Below are positions 1 through 9,762 of a stretch of 64,000 nt of DNA, one piece after another. Within the stretch, counting starts at the first letter, position 1. Every line of letters starts with the position of its first letter. Source of the stretch: Halothiobacillus neapolitanus c2 (GTDB lineage Bacteria > Pseudomonadota > Gammaproteobacteria > Halothiobacillales > Halothiobacillaceae); the NCBI RefSeq assembly GCF_000024765.1, contig NC_013422.1:496001-560000 (forward strand), read 5' to 3'. The notes under the pieces were generated by a model, which was not told the DNA's origin, ran no database searches, and saw only the letters and a list, made by a program, of their open reading frames with translations. The position numbers and the translations under genes are program-made.

Positions 1-1
1 C

Positions 2-880
2 CGCGCGTTCAATACCTTTGCCGAGACCGCTCACAAACTGGTTTCCCAGGTTGTGATGACTACCCGCTCCCTGAGTGATTCTGCTGATCGATTGAACGAT
101 TCATCAGCTCGTGCCCAACAGGGCGCAGCCCGACAGGCACGGGATACCGAGGCGCTCGTCACCGGCATGAGCCAAACGCTTGAAGCGGCAGAAGATGTGG
201 CGCGTAGTGCCGAAACCGCCAGTGCGTCGGTACAGGAGGCAAACGACAAGCTGAGTGAAGGCTTGGCTAAGGTAGATGTCAGCACGCACAGTGCCGAACA
301 ACTCGATTCGGTGCTGCTGCGCGCCGAGCAGAAAATCCATGAACTTTCCAACCAGAGCCAGACCATCGGCAAGGTGCTGGATGTCATTCGGGCAATCGCT
401 GACCAAACCAACCTCCTGGCACTGAATGCAGCCATTGAGGCAGCGCGGGCCGGTGAGCACGGACGGGGGTTTGCCGTGGTGGCAGAAGAAGTTCGCTCGC
501 TGGCGACGCGCACTCAGGAATCCACGCGGGAAATCTCTGGCATTATCAGCCAGTTGCAATCGGGCGCGCAGGAGGCCGTTTCCGCGATGGGTGAAGGTCG
601 CGAAGTGAGTCATGAAAGCCTGGATGCCATTACCCAGGCCAACCAGATGCTGATCAATATCGCTCAGGCTTTCGGGCATTTGAGTGATATGAGCGTGCGC
701 ATTGCCGCCGCCGCCGAGGAGCAGACCGCTGTTGCCAGCGGCATGAAGCAGAATATCGAATCCATCAATAGTACGGCTGCCGACGCCGCCAAGCAGGGTG
801 AGGAGATATCCTCTTCCGGAACGGATGTGTCCCAGCAGGCACGTACGCTGGCGGAACTGGTCCGACAGTTCAAGATCTAG
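2..880 (+). CDS. Methyl-accepting chemotaxis protein, C-terminal part (5' end outside window)
   Basis: The frame is open from the window edge, so the start codon and sensor domain lie upstream and only the cytoplasmic signalling domain is visible. The conserved hairpin tip of MCPs, which docks CheA and CheW, is present: a stretch with [20 protein letters not shown] followed by [12 protein letters not shown] at about nt 400-510. The flanking sequence is long heptad-like helix rich in Ala, Glu and Gln, typical of the adaptation-helix bundle. The protein ends in RQFKI without a CheR-tethering pentapeptide. It is not part of the Chp cluster at 50 kb, and which chemosensory pathway it feeds cannot be told from this fragment. 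The next gene starts 8 nt downstream, so the two may share a transcript. Confidence 0.93.
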   Translation, partial: RAFNTFAETAHKLVSQVVMTTRSLSDSADRLNDSSARAQQGAARQARDTEALVTGMSQTLEAAEDVARSAETASASVQEANDKLSEGLAKVDVSTHSAEQLDSVLLRAEQKIHELSNQSQTIGKVLDVIRAIADQTNLLALNAAIEAARAGEHGRGFAVVAEEVRSLATRTQESTREISGIISQLQSGAQEAVSAMGEGREVSHESLDAITQANQMLINIAQAFGHLSDMSVRIAAAAEEQTAVASGMKQNIESINSTAADAAKQGEEISSSGTDVSQQARTLAELVRQFKI

Positions 881-888
881 TTTCCTGA

Positions 889-1485
889 TTGGGTAATTTG
901 ATTGTGAGCGCGAAGCCACCTTTGATTGATGAGGTTCGTGCTTGCCGTATCTGCCAAGATAACCTGCCGTTTCCTCCCCGCCCCATTCTTCAGTTCTCGC
1001 CATCGGCGCGTTTGCTGATCGCCGGGCAGGCGCCGGGCAAAAAGGCCCATCAGTCCGGCGTGCCCTTTGATGATGCCAGTGGCGATCGTTTGCGTGGCTG
1101 GCTCGGCTTGAGCCGGGCTCAATTTTATGACGAGCAAACGGTCGCACTCTTGCCCATGGGGTTCTGTTTTCCGGGTACGGGAACATCGGGTGATCTGCCG
1201 CCCCGCCCGGAGTGTGCACCGGCCTGGCGTTCTGCCTTGCTGGACGCCCTGACCCATCTGGAATTTACCATTGTGATTGGCCGGTACGCACAGGCCTATC
1301 ATTTTGGCACGAGGCGCCAAAGCCTGACCGAACAAGTGCAGGCTTGGCGCGAACACTGGCCAGAAAAAGTCTTGCTGCCCCACCCAAGCCCCAGAAATCA
1401 GTTGTGGCTCAAGCGCAACCCCTGGTTTGAGCGCGACCTAGTGCCCGTCCTCCAAGCGCGTGTAGCCGATGTGATCGGGCCCTGA
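889..1485 (+). CDS. Uracil-DNA glycosylase superfamily protein
   Basis: A 198-aa protein read from a TTG codon; alternative in-frame TTG (898) and GTG (904) starts are equally possible because no strong ribosome site separates them. The N-terminal part carries a CxxC pair (ACRIC), then the motif AGQAPGKKAHQSG and PFDDASGDRLRGWLG, matching the nucleotide-binding and active-site region of the UDG-like family. Near the C-terminus LPHPSPRNQLWL corresponds to the HPSPRN motif of this superfamily, which reads or excises damaged bases such as uracil. The length fits the short uracil-DNA glycosylase family proteins found beside unrelated genes in many proteobacteria. Substrate preference is not known from sequence. 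Confidence 0.85.
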   Translation: MGNLIVSAKPPLIDEVRACRICQDNLPFPPRPILQFSPSARLLIAGQAPGKKAHQSGVPFDDASGDRLRGWLGLSRAQFYDEQTVALLPMGFCFPGTGTSGDLPPRPECAPAWRSALLDALTHLEFTIVIGRYAQAYHFGTRRQSLTEQVQAWREHWPEKVLLPHPSPRNQLWLKRNPWFERDLVPVLQARVADVIGP

Positions 1486-1832
1486 ATGCAGTTCGACCGG
1501 TGCTGAGCGGGCAAGCAAAGGCTCAATTTCATCAAGATTCCTCATGGTTTTTTAAGGAAAATATCAGGCGACCGTCGTGAACGGTTAAACTGTTTTCAGG
1601 GGTCTGCTGTGGGCCGCTGGTTCACGGCATTTGGGCCAATTTATTCGGCCTTGATTAATAGAAACAGGATCGGGAAGCTCGAAAAACCCGTCATTCCCGC
1701 GTAGGCGGGAATCCAGCGCCTTGATTTTTCTGGGTTCCCGCTTTCGCGGGAACGACGAATCACGGGTAGTTCGAGGTGCAGGATAATGAGATCAATGAAG
1801 TGTGTTGCCATGGGGATGAATGTGGAGTTGTC
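1486..1832. other. Intergenic region with one dispersed repeat
   Basis: No convincing gene lies here. The right half (1678-1775) is an inverted copy of the 92-bp double-hairpin repeat seen in tandem at 19.5 kb. The left half is AT-richer and shows no strong promoter, RNA or terminator that I can defend. A GTG-initiated extension of the next gene to 1776 is open, but it would begin at the repeat edge and is considered unlikely. Confidence 0.6.
1678..1775 (-). repeat. Solitary copy of the double-hairpin repeat, inverted relative to the 19.5-kb array
   Basis: The segment contains two palindromes, ATTCCCGCGTAGGCGGGAAT and TTCCCGCTTTCGCGGGAA, separated by a spacer, bounded on both sides by CTCGAA-type ends (CTCGAAAA at left, TTCGAG at right). 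Its reverse complement matches the units at 19465-19831 almost base for base. This is a REP-like or dRS3-like non-coding repeat family. Confidence 0.9.
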
Positions 1833-2273
1833 ATGCGTTTATTAGCGTGGGTTCTGGGATTAGGTGGCGTCATTCCTTTCGCGGGTTTGGCCATGGCGGC
1901 GTGGTGGGGCCCCTTGGATTGGCATTCGACCGTGATCCGGGTCTTGTCTGTCTACGCGGCGGTTATCGTATCGTTTCTCGGTGGTGTGCATTGGGGCGCT
2001 GCATTGAATCAGTCCGTTGCGGCGCGCCGTCACCTGTTGTGGGGCGTGAGCCTGTCATTGCTGGCCTGGGTGGCGGCGTTGCTGCCTTGGGGGATTATGC
2101 GTCTGTCCGTCTTTATTTTGTTGCTGTTGACTGCCTTACGTGTGGATCGTGTCTGGTTCGGCGGAATCGGCGCCTCGCTTAATTTCGGGGTGCTGCGCAC
2201 GGTGCTGACCGCGTTGGCATCATTGAGTCTGCTGTTGGCCATTGGCTCTTATGCTCGGGCGGGTTTGATATGA
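1833..2273 (+). CDS. DUF3429 family inner-membrane protein
   Basis: The ATG at 1833 is chosen over an upstream GTG (1776) because GGAG stands 5 nt before it and the hydrophobic sequence starts immediately after; this gives 146 aa. The protein is almost entirely hydrophobic, with about five membrane helices, and contains GGVIPFAGLAMAAWW near the start and SFLGGVHWGAAL in the second helix, the recognisable signature of DUF3429 (a TIGR-style YkvA-unrelated small membrane family of unknown function). Its last codons overlap the start of the following DUF502 gene (ATGA), so the two are translationally coupled. Function is unknown. Confidence 0.85.
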   Translation: MRLLAWVLGLGGVIPFAGLAMAAWWGPLDWHSTVIRVLSVYAAVIVSFLGGVHWGAALNQSVAARRHLLWGVSLSLLAWVAALLPWGIMRLSVFILLLLTALRVDRVWFGGIGASLNFGVLRTVLTALASLSLLLAIGSYARAGLI

Positions 2274-2947
2274 GTGAAGTTGGCAGCAAGGTGTCCACCC
2301 TGCGCAAGTGGTTGGTGGCCGGTATTCTGGTCTGGGCGCCGCTGGCGATTACCTATTGGGTGATCAATGCGGTCATCGGCTTCATGGATAAAACCATTCT
2401 CCTCTTGCCTCCGAGTTACCGGCCCGAGGCGGTATTTGGTTTTAACATCCCGGGCGTGGGAGCGGTTCTGGCGATCATCGTTGTCCTGTTGACCGGTGCA
2501 CTGGTTGCCAATTTCCTGGGTCGTAAGCTCATCGCCATGGGCGAATCGGTTTTGGAGCGGATTCCGCTGGTGCGCAGTGTGTATTCTGCGGTGAAACAGG
2601 TGATCGAAACCTTTGTCTCCCAGGATTCGCGTTCATTCCGCAAAGTGGTTATGGTGGAATATCCGCGCAAAAACTGCTGGTCGCTGGCGTTTCTGGCCGG
2701 TGATCCGGTGGGTGAAGTTCAGGATAAGACCGCACAGAAGGTCATCACAGTTTTTGTGCCGACGGCCCCGAACCCGACCTCCGGCTTTGTGATCATGGTG
2801 CCCGAGGATGAGATCATCGCGCTGGACATGTCCGTCGAGGAAGGCTTCCGTATGGTCATTTCGCTGGGTGTGGTCACACCCAAATCGCAGGCGGCAAAAC
2901 CGGTACTCGCAGTACCCGAACTCGAAAAACCGCCCAGTTCCGGCTAA
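2270..2947 (+). CDS. DUF502 domain-containing membrane protein
   Basis: A 225-aa protein starting at an ATGA overlap with the upstream gene. Two membrane segments are visible: [20 protein letters not shown] (residues about 11-30) and [20 protein letters not shown] (about 62-82). They are followed by the conserved [20 protein letters not shown] region and a soluble domain with [19 protein letters not shown], all characteristic of DUF502. Genes of this family commonly sit directly upstream of aspS in gammaproteobacteria, as here (37-nt gap). The biochemical role is unknown. Confidence 0.92.
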   Translation: MSEVGSKVSTLRKWLVAGILVWAPLAITYWVINAVIGFMDKTILLLPPSYRPEAVFGFNIPGVGAVLAIIVVLLTGALVANFLGRKLIAMGESVLERIPLVRSVYSAVKQVIETFVSQDSRSFRKVVMVEYPRKNCWSLAFLAGDPVGEVQDKTAQKVITVFVPTAPNPTSGFVIMVPEDEIIALDMSVEEGFRMVISLGVVTPKSQAAKPVLAVPELEKPPSSG

Positions 2948-2984
2948 TATGCCCGCCTTTACAGAACATGAACGGATCCACCTT

Positions 2985-4775
2985 ATGAGTATGCGTAGCC
3001 ACACGGCCGGCCAAGTTGACTTGGCTGTTTTAGATCAAGAAGTCACCCTCGTCGGTTGGGTCAATCGCCGCCGCGATCACGGTGGGGTGATTTTTGTGGA
3101 TCTGCGCGACCGCGACGGCATGGTGCAGATCGTGTTCGATCCGGATGATTTGGACGTTTTTGCCAAAGCCGAAAGCCTGCGCAGCGAGTTCGTGATTCGC
3201 GTGCGCGGCAAGGTGCGCCGCCGTCCTGCCGGTACCGAGAACCCCAATATCGTCAGTGGCCAGATCGAGGTGCTGGGTCTGGGGCTGGAGATTCTCAACC
3301 GCTCCGAGCCGTTGCCCTTCCAGTTGGATGACGAGCGCGTCAGCGAAGAGCATCGCCTGCGGTACCGCTATCTTGATTTGCGTCGCCCCGAGATGCTGGC
3401 CCGCCTGAAATTGCGTCATCAGGTCACGCGTGCTCTGCGCGAGCATCTGGACAATGCCGGATTCATGGATGTGGAAACACCAGTGCTCACCCGTGCCACA
3501 CCGGAAGGCGCACGTGATTATCTCGTGCCTTCACGCACGCATCCGGGCGAGTTTTTCGCTCTGCCGCAGTCGCCGCAAATCTTCAAGCAGTTGCTCATGG
3601 TGGCGGGCATCGAACGTTACTACCAGATTGTAAAATGCTTCCGCGACGAGGACTTGCGTGCCGATCGCCAGCCGGAATTTACCCAGCTCGATATCGAAAC
3701 CAGCTTCCTTGATGAAGAGGAGGTGATGGCGCTGATCGAAGACATGATGCGTCATTTGTTCGCGCAAACCATCGAGCTGGCCTTACCCAATCCCTTGCCG
3801 CGCCTGACTTGGGCCGAGGCCATGCGTCGATTTGGTTCCGACAAGCCCGATCTGCGCATTCCGCTGGAACTGGTCGATGTGGGTGATCTGCTGGTCGCGG
3901 TGGATTTCAAGGTGTTCTCCGGCCCGGCCAACGATCCGCGCGGTCGCATCGCCGCCTTGCGCGTGCCGAACGGTAATTCGCTCCCGCGTAGCGCGATCGA
4001 CGATTACACCAAGTTCGTTTCCATTTACGGCGCGAAGGGCCTGGCCTATATCAAGGTCAACGATGCCGCCGCGGGTCGCGAAGGCTTGCAATCGCCCATT
4101 CTCAAGTTCCTGACCGACGATGCCATCGACGGCATCATGACGCGCACAGGCGCGCAAACCGGTGACGTGGTGTTCTTCGGTGCAGACAAGGCCAAGATCG
4201 TCAACGAATCGTTGGGTGCGCTGCGGGTCAGGATCGGGCAGGACATGGGGCTGGTCGAGCAAGGTTTCCGCGCCCTGTGGGTCACCGAATTTCCGATGTT
4301 CGAGTACGACGAAAAAGAAGGTCGATATTACGCCCTGCATCACCCCTTCACGGCACCGAATCTGGACGATCTGCACCTGTTGGAAACCGATCCGGAAGCG
4401 GTTCGTTCACGGGCCTACGATTTCGTGTTGAACGGGTTTGAACTCGGCGGTGGATCGGTTCGTATTCACGATCAGACCATGCAGAAACGGGTATTCGAAC
4501 TGCTGGGTATCTCGGCGGAGCAGGCGAGCGAGAAGTTCGGCTTCCTGCTCGACGCGCTCAAATTTGGCGCGCCGCCGATGGCGGGATTGGCGTTTGGTGT
4601 GGATCGAATCGTCATGCTCATGAGCGGCGCGACCTCGATTCGCGAGGTCATCGCCTTTCCGAAAACGCAGTCGGCGGCTTGTCTGCTCACCAACGCGCCG
4701 GGCGAAGTCGATGAAGCGCAACTGCGTGAATTGTCGATCCGCGTGCGCAAGCCGGTGGTCGAGAAAGCCGAATAA
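2985..4775 (+). CDS. aspS: Aspartate--tRNA ligase
   Basis: A class II aminoacyl-tRNA synthetase of 596 aa, matching the usual bacterial length of about 590. The frame is open further upstream, but ATG 2985 gives the family N-terminus ([10 protein letters not shown]). Domain order: N-terminal OB-fold anticodon-binding domain ([22 protein letters not shown]), motif 2 region ([18 protein letters not shown]), the bacterial GAD insertion domain in the middle, and motif 3 near the C-terminus ([13 protein letters not shown]) with the closing [13 protein letters not shown]. It charges tRNA-Asp in the cytoplasm; whether it also mischarges tRNA-Asn cannot be decided by eye. It probably belongs to one operon with the two preceding membrane-protein genes. 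Confidence 0.97.
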   Translation: MSMRSHTAGQVDLAVLDQEVTLVGWVNRRRDHGGVIFVDLRDRDGMVQIVFDPDDLDVFAKAESLRSEFVIRVRGKVRRRPAGTENPNIVSGQIEVLGLGLEILNRSEPLPFQLDDERVSEEHRLRYRYLDLRRPEMLARLKLRHQVTRALREHLDNAGFMDVETPVLTRATPEGARDYLVPSRTHPGEFFALPQSPQIFKQLLMVAGIERYYQIVKCFRDEDLRADRQPEFTQLDIETSFLDEEEVMALIEDMMRHLFAQTIELALPNPLPRLTWAEAMRRFGSDKPDLRIPLELVDVGDLLVAVDFKVFSGPANDPRGRIAALRVPNGNSLPRSAIDDYTKFVSIYGAKGLAYIKVNDAAAGREGLQSPILKFLTDDAIDGIMTRTGAQTGDVVFFGADKAKIVNESLGALRVRIGQDMGLVEQGFRALWVTEFPMFEYDEKEGRYYALHHPFTAPNLDDLHLLETDPEAVRSRAYDFVLNGFELGGGSVRIHDQTMQKRVFELLGISAEQASEKFGFLLDALKFGAPPMAGLAFGVDRIVMLMSGATSIREVIAFPKTQSAACLLTNAPGEVDEAQLRELSIRVRKPVVEKAE

Positions 4776-4780
4776 GTTCA

Positions 4781-4817
4781 GGCGGTTGGTGGTTTTTCGA
4801 TAACCAACCGCCCGTTT
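4781..4817 (+). terminator. Probable Rho-independent terminator after aspS
   Basis: A 10-bp perfect inverted repeat (GGCGGTTGGT at 4781-4790 and ACCAACCGCC at 4803-4812) lies just past the aspS stop and is followed by a short, imperfect T stretch. The stem is strong but the T tract is weak, so termination may be partial. Confidence 0.6.
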
Positions 4818-4851
4818 CTGTTCCGTCGGGCTTCACATACAGGAGGCGATT

Positions 4852-5937
4852 ATGTCTACCACACGCGATGCCGCAACCCAGATTCCTGCCGTCTTGGCCG
4901 CCCGCATTCAGGCGCTGGCCAGCCACAGCGTGCCTGCGCCCAAATTATCCCATGTACAGGAACATGAGCTGATCGAGCGCATCAAAGCCGAACTCGTTCG
5001 CCAGAATGCAGTCATGGTCGTGCATTATTACGTGGACGCCGCGCTGCAAAAGCTCGCGGATGAAACCGGCGGTCGCGTTTCAGACTCACTTGACATGGCC
5101 GCGTTCGGCGCCGCGCATTCCGCCGAGACACTGGTGGTCTGCGGCGTGCGCTTCATGGGCGAGACGGCCAAGATTCTAAGCCCAGAAAAACGTGTGCTGA
5201 TGCCGACACTCAATGCCGAATGCTCGCTTGATTTGGGCTGCCCTGCCGATGAGTTTACCGCCTTCTGTGATGCGCACCCCGATCGCACCGTGGTGGTTTA
5301 TGCCAACACCTCGGCGGCCGTCAAAGCGCGTGCAGACTGGGTCGTTACCAGTTCGAACGCCTTGCAGATCGTCGGCCATCTCAAAGAGCAGGGCGAAAAA
5401 ATCATCTGGGCGCCGGATCGACATCTGGGGCGATACATTCAGGAAAAAACTGGCGCTGACATGCTGCTCTGGCAGGCCGATTGTGTGGTGCACAATGAGT
5501 TTGCGGGCGAGGCGCTCATCGACCTCAAGCGCCAACACCCAGACGCAGCGGTACTGGTGCATCCTGAATCGCCCAAGGCGGTGGTCGATCTGGCTGATGT
5601 GGTCGGCTCGACGAGCCAGCTGATTCGTGCGGCACATGATTTGCCGCAATCCGAAATGATTGTGGCGACGGATAATGGCATCTTCTACAAGATGCAGCAG
5701 GCCGTGCCCAGCAAAACGCTCATTGAGGCACCAACCGGCGATGGCAGCCACTGTGTTTCGTGTGCGCATTGCCCTTGGATGGCCATGAATGGCCTGCAAG
5801 CAGTTTACGACGCGCTTGTCTCACCCGATGGGCATGAGATTTTTGTGCCCGAAGCCGTGCGTGTCAATGCCGTAAAATCGCTTGATCGCATGCTGGCCTT
5901 CTCCAAGGCGCAAGGGCTGGTAACGGCGCGCAAATAA
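4852..5937 (+). CDS. nadA: Quinolinate synthase
   Basis: A 361-aa protein with a strong ribosome site (GGAGG, 6 nt before ATG). It condenses iminoaspartate, made by NadB, with dihydroxyacetone phosphate to quinolinate in de novo NAD synthesis. Family motifs are visible: [38 protein letters not shown], and near the C-terminus [13 protein letters not shown]. The cysteine in the second, a middle one (ADCVVHNEF) and one of the C-terminal group would ligate the [4Fe-4S] cluster. nadB and nadC are not in the window, so this gene stands alone between aspS and an antiporter gene. Confidence 0.97.
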   Translation: MSTTRDAATQIPAVLAARIQALASHSVPAPKLSHVQEHELIERIKAELVRQNAVMVVHYYVDAALQKLADETGGRVSDSLDMAAFGAAHSAETLVVCGVRFMGETAKILSPEKRVLMPTLNAECSLDLGCPADEFTAFCDAHPDRTVVVYANTSAAVKARADWVVTSSNALQIVGHLKEQGEKIIWAPDRHLGRYIQEKTGADMLLWQADCVVHNEFAGEALIDLKRQHPDAAVLVHPESPKAVVDLADVVGSTSQLIRAAHDLPQSEMIVATDNGIFYKMQQAVPSKTLIEAPTGDGSHCVSCAHCPWMAMNGLQAVYDALVSPDGHEIFVPEAVRVNAVKSLDRMLAFSKAQGLVTARK

Positions 5938-6063
5938 TCAGTAGCGGTTCAGCTCAACCCGATTCGAGCCTGTTTGCAGCCAAATGACAATCCACTCGCG
6001 AATCGTCACCAAGCTGCAATCGGGCAAAACTAATCTCTCTTTATATTTCTGGAAGCCCCATAC

Positions 6064-7914
6064 ATGGATCAAACCATCCTGATTACCCTGACGGGCATCA
6101 TCGTGACCGGTATCGGCGCGCAATGGCTTGCCTGGCGGTTGAAAGTGCCCGCGATCTTGTTCTTGCTTGGCATCGGGCTGTTTCTCGGCCCGGTCACCGG
6201 CCTGCTTAATCCGAACGCGCTGCTGGGCGATCTTCTCTTTCCGTTTGTTTCGCTAGCGGTAGCTGTCATCCTGTTCGAAGGCGCCCTGACCCTTCAGTTT
6301 AAGGAGCTCAAAGGCGTCGGCAGCGCGGTATGGTTACTCGTAACCCTGGGTGCCTTTGTAACCTGGGTGATTGCCAGCTACGCCGCGCACTATTTCGTCG
6401 GACTTGAGCCGCTGATGGCGGCGTTATTCGGCGCGATCGTAATCGTGACAGGGCCAACCGTTATTGTGCCGCTATTGAGGATTGTGCGGCCCAACAACAA
6501 GGTGTCCACCATTCTTCGCTGGGAAGGCATCATCATCGACCCGATCGGTGCGGTAGTTGCAGTGCTCGTGTTTGAGTACATTTTGATGAGCGCAACGCCA
6601 GCGCACGCAAACGCCAACCTGACTGCGGTCATCATTCCTTTTCTTGAATTAATCGGCGTCGGCATGGTGCTGGGCCTTGTTGGTGGCTATCTGCTCGGGC
6701 TGATACTCCGACGACATTTACTGCCGGAATACTTGGTCAACGTTGTCGTTCTGGCCACTGTATTGGCGGTATTTACCACATCCAACCTGATGGCTGATGA
6801 GTCAGGGCTCATCGCTGTCACGGTTATGGGTGTTTTATTGGCAAATATGCGTGCGGTGCCCTTGGCGGAGATCCTGCATTTCAAGGAATCGCTGACCATT
6901 TTGTTTATTTCAGGTCTGTTCATCCTTTTGGCCGCCCGGATCGAGCCTGCTATGTTCAGTGCCATCGGATTCAGTGCGCTGTTGGTTTTGTTTACAGTCC
7001 AATTTATCGCGCAGCCGGTCAAAGTCTGGCTAAGCACCATCGGTGCAGGGTTAAGCTGGCGAGAAAAACTCATGATCTCATGGATAGGACCGCGCGGCAT
7101 TGTCGCGGCTGCCATATCCGGTCTCTTTGCATTAAAACTTAATCAACAAGGTATAGCGGGTTCTGACGTCCTTGTGCCACTCACCTTTATCATTATCTTC
7201 GGGACGGTAGTGACCGCATCGCTCACGGCGCGACCGTTGGCGAATTATCTAGGCGTGGCCCAACCCGAAGACAAAGGCGTGCTCATGGTCGGCATCAACG
7301 TGTTTTCCTGCATGCTGGCACATGCCCTCAAAAAACATGGCTATCGCGTCATTCTTACAGACAGTAATTTTGCGGACATCCGCACCGCTCGCATGGAAGG
7401 GCTTGAAACCTTCTACGGCAATGCTGTTTCGCAAGCGGCAGAGCGACGTCTTGATCTGGTGGGTATCGGTCGACTGTTCGCCGTATCCGGCGTGCCCGAA
7501 ATGAACAACCTAGCTGCCATTCGCTATCGTCACGAGTTTGGCGCAGAAAACGTCTACGTACTGCAAACACCGCAGGAAAAATCTGGCTCCGATCAGCAGC
7601 GGCTATCGCATGTGTTCACCGGTCGCAAATTGTTCGGCACCGGTGTCTCGTTGGGCGACCTGATGCTGCTTATCGAGCAAAAGGCAGAAATTAAATCAAC
7701 CCGTCTGACCGAAGAATTTAACTGGGAAAAGTATCAGCAAACCTATGATAAACGAGGCATCCTACTGCTTATGATCTCACCTAAAGGGATTTTGCACGTC
7801 CAAAGCGATGGCCCCATGCCAACGCCCAGCGAAGGCTGGATCATCATTGGCTTATACCGCGCGCAAACGGAAGTTGAGGCAAAACCAGATGCAGTAGAGG
7901 CCAGCGCCGCGTGA
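6064..7914 (+). CDS. CPA1-type cation/proton antiporter with C-terminal TrkA-N (RCK) domain
   Basis: A 616-aa inner-membrane protein. Residues about 5-390 form some twelve hydrophobic helices with NhaP-like sequence (LFEGALTLQFKEL, GAIVIVTGPTVIVPLLR, WIGPRGIVAAAISGLFA), the region expected to hold the transport Asp residues. Residues about 400-520 resemble a Rossmann-like TrkA-N domain (GVLMVGINVFSCMLAHALKK, then ILTDSNFADI), which in related antiporters binds nucleotide and gates transport. A small C-terminal domain follows. The likely role is Na+ or K+ export in exchange for protons, contributing to pH and salt homeostasis; ion specificity cannot be assigned. The preceding 126 nt show no clear regulatory element. 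Confidence 0.9.
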   Translation: MDQTILITLTGIIVTGIGAQWLAWRLKVPAILFLLGIGLFLGPVTGLLNPNALLGDLLFPFVSLAVAVILFEGALTLQFKELKGVGSAVWLLVTLGAFVTWVIASYAAHYFVGLEPLMAALFGAIVIVTGPTVIVPLLRIVRPNNKVSTILRWEGIIIDPIGAVVAVLVFEYILMSATPAHANANLTAVIIPFLELIGVGMVLGLVGGYLLGLILRRHLLPEYLVNVVVLATVLAVFTTSNLMADESGLIAVTVMGVLLANMRAVPLAEILHFKESLTILFISGLFILLAARIEPAMFSAIGFSALLVLFTVQFIAQPVKVWLSTIGAGLSWREKLMISWIGPRGIVAAAISGLFALKLNQQGIAGSDVLVPLTFIIIFGTVVTASLTARPLANYLGVAQPEDKGVLMVGINVFSCMLAHALKKHGYRVILTDSNFADIRTARMEGLETFYGNAVSQAAERRLDLVGIGRLFAVSGVPEMNNLAAIRYRHEFGAENVYVLQTPQEKSGSDQQRLSHVFTGRKLFGTGVSLGDLMLLIEQKAEIKSTRLTEEFNWEKYQQTYDKRGILLLMISPKGILHVQSDGPMPTPSEGWIIIGLYRAQTEVEAKPDAVEASAA

Positions 7915-7922
7915 AAAAAGAC

Positions 7923-7950
7923 TTGCACGCCCGTTTTTGGTTTGTATAAT
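7923..7950 (+). promoter_or_regulatory. Promoter of the tRNA-Gly/Val/Asp operon
   Basis: TTGCAC at 7923-7928 and a consensus TATAAT at 7945-7950 are separated by 16 nt, about 48 nt before tRNA-Gly. The GC-rich GCGCGC immediately after the -10 box resembles the discriminator of stringently controlled stable-RNA promoters. Confidence 0.85.
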
Positions 7951-7997
7951 GCGCGCTCTGTGACAAACAGTAGCCCTCAAAAGCAGCTGGATGATGT

Positions 7998-8073
7998 GCG
8001 GGAATAGCTCAGCTGGTAGAGCGCAACCTTGCCAAGGTTGAGGTCGCGAGTTCGAACCTCGTTTCCCGCTCCA
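7998..8073 (+). tRNA. tRNA-Gly (anticodon GCC)
   Basis: A 76-nt cloverleaf with acceptor arms GCGGGAA and TTCCCGC, D-arm AGCTCAGCTGGTAGAGC, anticodon loop TTGCCAA, T-loop TTCGAAC and encoded CCA. First gene of a three-tRNA operon. Confidence 0.97.
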
Positions 8074-8074
8074 C

Positions 8075-8150
8075 GGGTGATTAGCTCAGTTGGTAGAGCG
8101 GCGCCCTTACAAGGCGTAGGTCGGGAGTTCGAGCCTCTCATCACCCACCA
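8075..8150 (+). tRNA. tRNA-Val (anticodon TAC)
   Basis: A 76-nt cloverleaf with acceptor arms GGGTGAT and ATCACCC, anticodon loop CTTACAA, T-loop TTCGAGC and encoded CCA. Only one nucleotide separates it from tRNA-Gly, so both come from one precursor. Confidence 0.97.
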
Positions 8151-8160
8151 CATCAAATTA

Positions 8161-8237
8161 GCAGCGGTAGTTCAGTTGGTTAGAATACCGGCCTGTCACG
8201 CCGGGGGTCGCGGGTTCGAGTCCCGTCCGCTGCGCCA
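8161..8237 (+). tRNA. tRNA-Asp (anticodon GTC)
   Basis: A 77-nt cloverleaf with acceptor arms GCAGCGG and CCGCTGC, anticodon loop CTGTCAC, T-loop TTCGAGT and encoded CCA. It is the last tRNA of the operon, and the integrated element begins 36 nt past its 3' end, in the operon terminator rather than in the tRNA. Confidence 0.97.
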
Positions 8238-8273
8238 TTCAATGGTTTTACAACGTCCGAAGAAGTTTTAAAA

Positions 8274-8293
8274 CCTTAATCAAACCCGCATCC
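8274..8293. repeat. Left attachment-site direct repeat (candidate att core)
   Basis: CCTTAATCAAACCCGCATCC occurs here and again, exactly, at 15143-15162. The two copies bracket the integrase, the IS, the mobilization genes and the alpA gene, and both lie at the start of terminator hairpins. The tRNA-proximal copy would be the left junction of the element. Confidence 0.72.
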
Positions 8294-8317
8294 CTACTAG
8301 GTTTGCGGGTTTTTTTA
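8282..8317 (+). terminator. Terminator of the tRNA operon (hybrid of chromosome and element)
   Basis: AAACCCGCA (8282-8290) pairs with TGCGGGTTT (8304-8312), followed by a T run. The left arm lies within the candidate att repeat and the right arm within the element, so integration appears to have replaced the original distal arm with an equivalent one. Confidence 0.85.
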
Positions 8318-8360
8318 CGCCTATGGCGTCCTAAAACATCTCTTTACAGCCAGTGGTTCT

Positions 8361-8434
8361 TGACGGTATTTTTGACGGTATGACGGTGTTGATACCGTCA
8401 GCCTGTGAAAAAATACCGTCAAAGGATACCGTCA
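8361..8434. repeat. Cluster of TGACGGTA sites upstream of the integrase gene
   Basis: TGACGGTA occurs at 8361 and 8373, TGACGGTG at 8381, and the inverse TACCGTCA at 8393, 8414 and 8427, the last touching the integrase start codon. The sites at 8381 and 8393 form a perfect 7-bp palindrome with a 6-nt centre. They look like arm-type integrase sites and/or an operator for the integrase promoter. Confidence 0.75.
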
Positions 8435-9717
8435 TGGCACTTACAGATACCGCTATCAAGGCCTTAAAGCCCGAATCTAAGCCGTACAAGGTTACGGATG
8501 AGAAAGGGCTTTATTTATTCGTCACACCAGCCGGGGGCAAGTTGTGGCGGCTTGATTACCGCTTTGAAGGTAAACGAAAGACGCTGGCTCTTGGTGGGTA
8601 TCCCGACGTAAACCTGAAACAGGCCAGGGTATACCGCGACGAAGCCCGCCAACTCATTGCCAACGGCACCGACCCCGCCGAACTGCGGAAGGCGGAAAAA
8701 ACCACCATAACTGAGTCAAGGCGAGAGGAGGCCGAAGCTGTAAAGATCGAAGCCATGATTCAGGCGGGCGAGGCTTTGCCCGGTTCGTTCGAGGAAATTG
8801 GTGATGAGTGGGTGAATATGTACCTTGCCGACAAATCGGAAAAATACCGGAACAAGGTTATCAACCGGCTGAAGGCGGAGGTTTACCCCTACCTTGGCCG
8901 GGCGCCTGTCGCTGATGTGACTGCACCCATGGTATTAAAGGTTTTGCAGCGGATTGAAGCACGCGGAATCATCGAAAGTGCCCACCGGGTAAAGCAAAAC
9001 ATTGGGCAAATTCTGCGTTATGCAATTGCCACAGGTCGCCGGGAACTGTTCGACGTGACAATGGCGCTGAACAAAGCCATTGCCCCCATGCCGAAAGACA
9101 AAAACCATGCGGCACCGACCGAACCCAAGGACATCGCCCCACTGCTGCGCATCATGGCCGGTTATCGTGGATCACCAATTACCCGTGCCGCGCTAACCAT
9201 TGCCCCCTGTGTGTTCGTGCGTATTGGTGAACTCAGGCACATGCAATGGGCAGATATTGATTTTGAAACGTTTGAATGGCGATACACCGCCAGCAAGACA
9301 GGGCAGGAGCATATCGTGCCTCTTGCTCGGCAAGTGGTCGCGGCCCTGATCGAGTTGCAGCCCCTCACAGGCCACTCACGCTACGTTTTCACTGGCGCAC
9401 GGAGTGACACCCGCCCCATGAGTGAAAATACCGTCAACGGGGCGCTGAAGCGCCTAGGCATCGACACACAAACCGAACTGACCGGCCACGGCTTCCGAGC
9501 AATGGCGCGCACGGTATTAGAAGAAGTCCATAACTTCAGGCCCGAAGTCATCGAGCTTCAGCTTGCCCATGCCGTCCGTGATCCACTGGGCAGGGCATAT
9601 AACCGCACCAAGCATTTAGAAACCCGCAGGAAGATGATGCAGGTGTGGGCGGATTATCTGGATGAGCTGCGTGATTCTAAGAATGTGATTCAGGGCAATT
9701 TCGGTATGGTGGGATAG
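8434..9717 (+). CDS. P4-type tyrosine integrase (DUF4102 arm-binding domain)
   Basis: A 427-aa site-specific recombinase. ATG 8434 is chosen because AAAGGA stands 7 nt before it and the protein then begins MALTDTAIKALKP, the standard N-terminus of this family; the frame is open 81 nt further upstream. The N-terminal DUF4102 domain (about 1-100, with YLFVTPAGGKLWRLDYRF and LGGYPDVNLKQAR) binds arm sites, a core-binding domain follows, and the catalytic domain shows RIGEL, HGFRA and LAHAV and the nucleophile in AYNRTKH. The gene would excise and integrate the element. A TACCGTCA site abuts its start codon, suggesting autoregulation or Xis/AlpA control. Confidence 0.95.
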   Translation: MALTDTAIKALKPESKPYKVTDEKGLYLFVTPAGGKLWRLDYRFEGKRKTLALGGYPDVNLKQARVYRDEARQLIANGTDPAELRKAEKTTITESRREEAEAVKIEAMIQAGEALPGSFEEIGDEWVNMYLADKSEKYRNKVINRLKAEVYPYLGRAPVADVTAPMVLKVLQRIEARGIIESAHRVKQNIGQILRYAIATGRRELFDVTMALNKAIAPMPKDKNHAAPTEPKDIAPLLRIMAGYRGSPITRAALTIAPCVFVRIGELRHMQWADIDFETFEWRYTASKTGQEHIVPLARQVVAALIELQPLTGHSRYVFTGARSDTRPMSENTVNGALKRLGIDTQTELTGHGFRAMARTVLEEVHNFRPEVIELQLAHAVRDPLGRAYNRTKHLETRRKMMQVWADYLDELRDSKNVIQGNFGMVG

Positions 9718-9762
9718 CGATGGTATCCCGAATTCCTGTATATCATTGTTAGGGATGCAATG

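Noticed and set aside
104-1219. Long minus-strand frame of 371 codons across the chemoreceptor and glycosylase genes
   Set aside because: It is antisense to two genes with clear motifs and encodes no recognisable domain; its composition follows the opposite strand.
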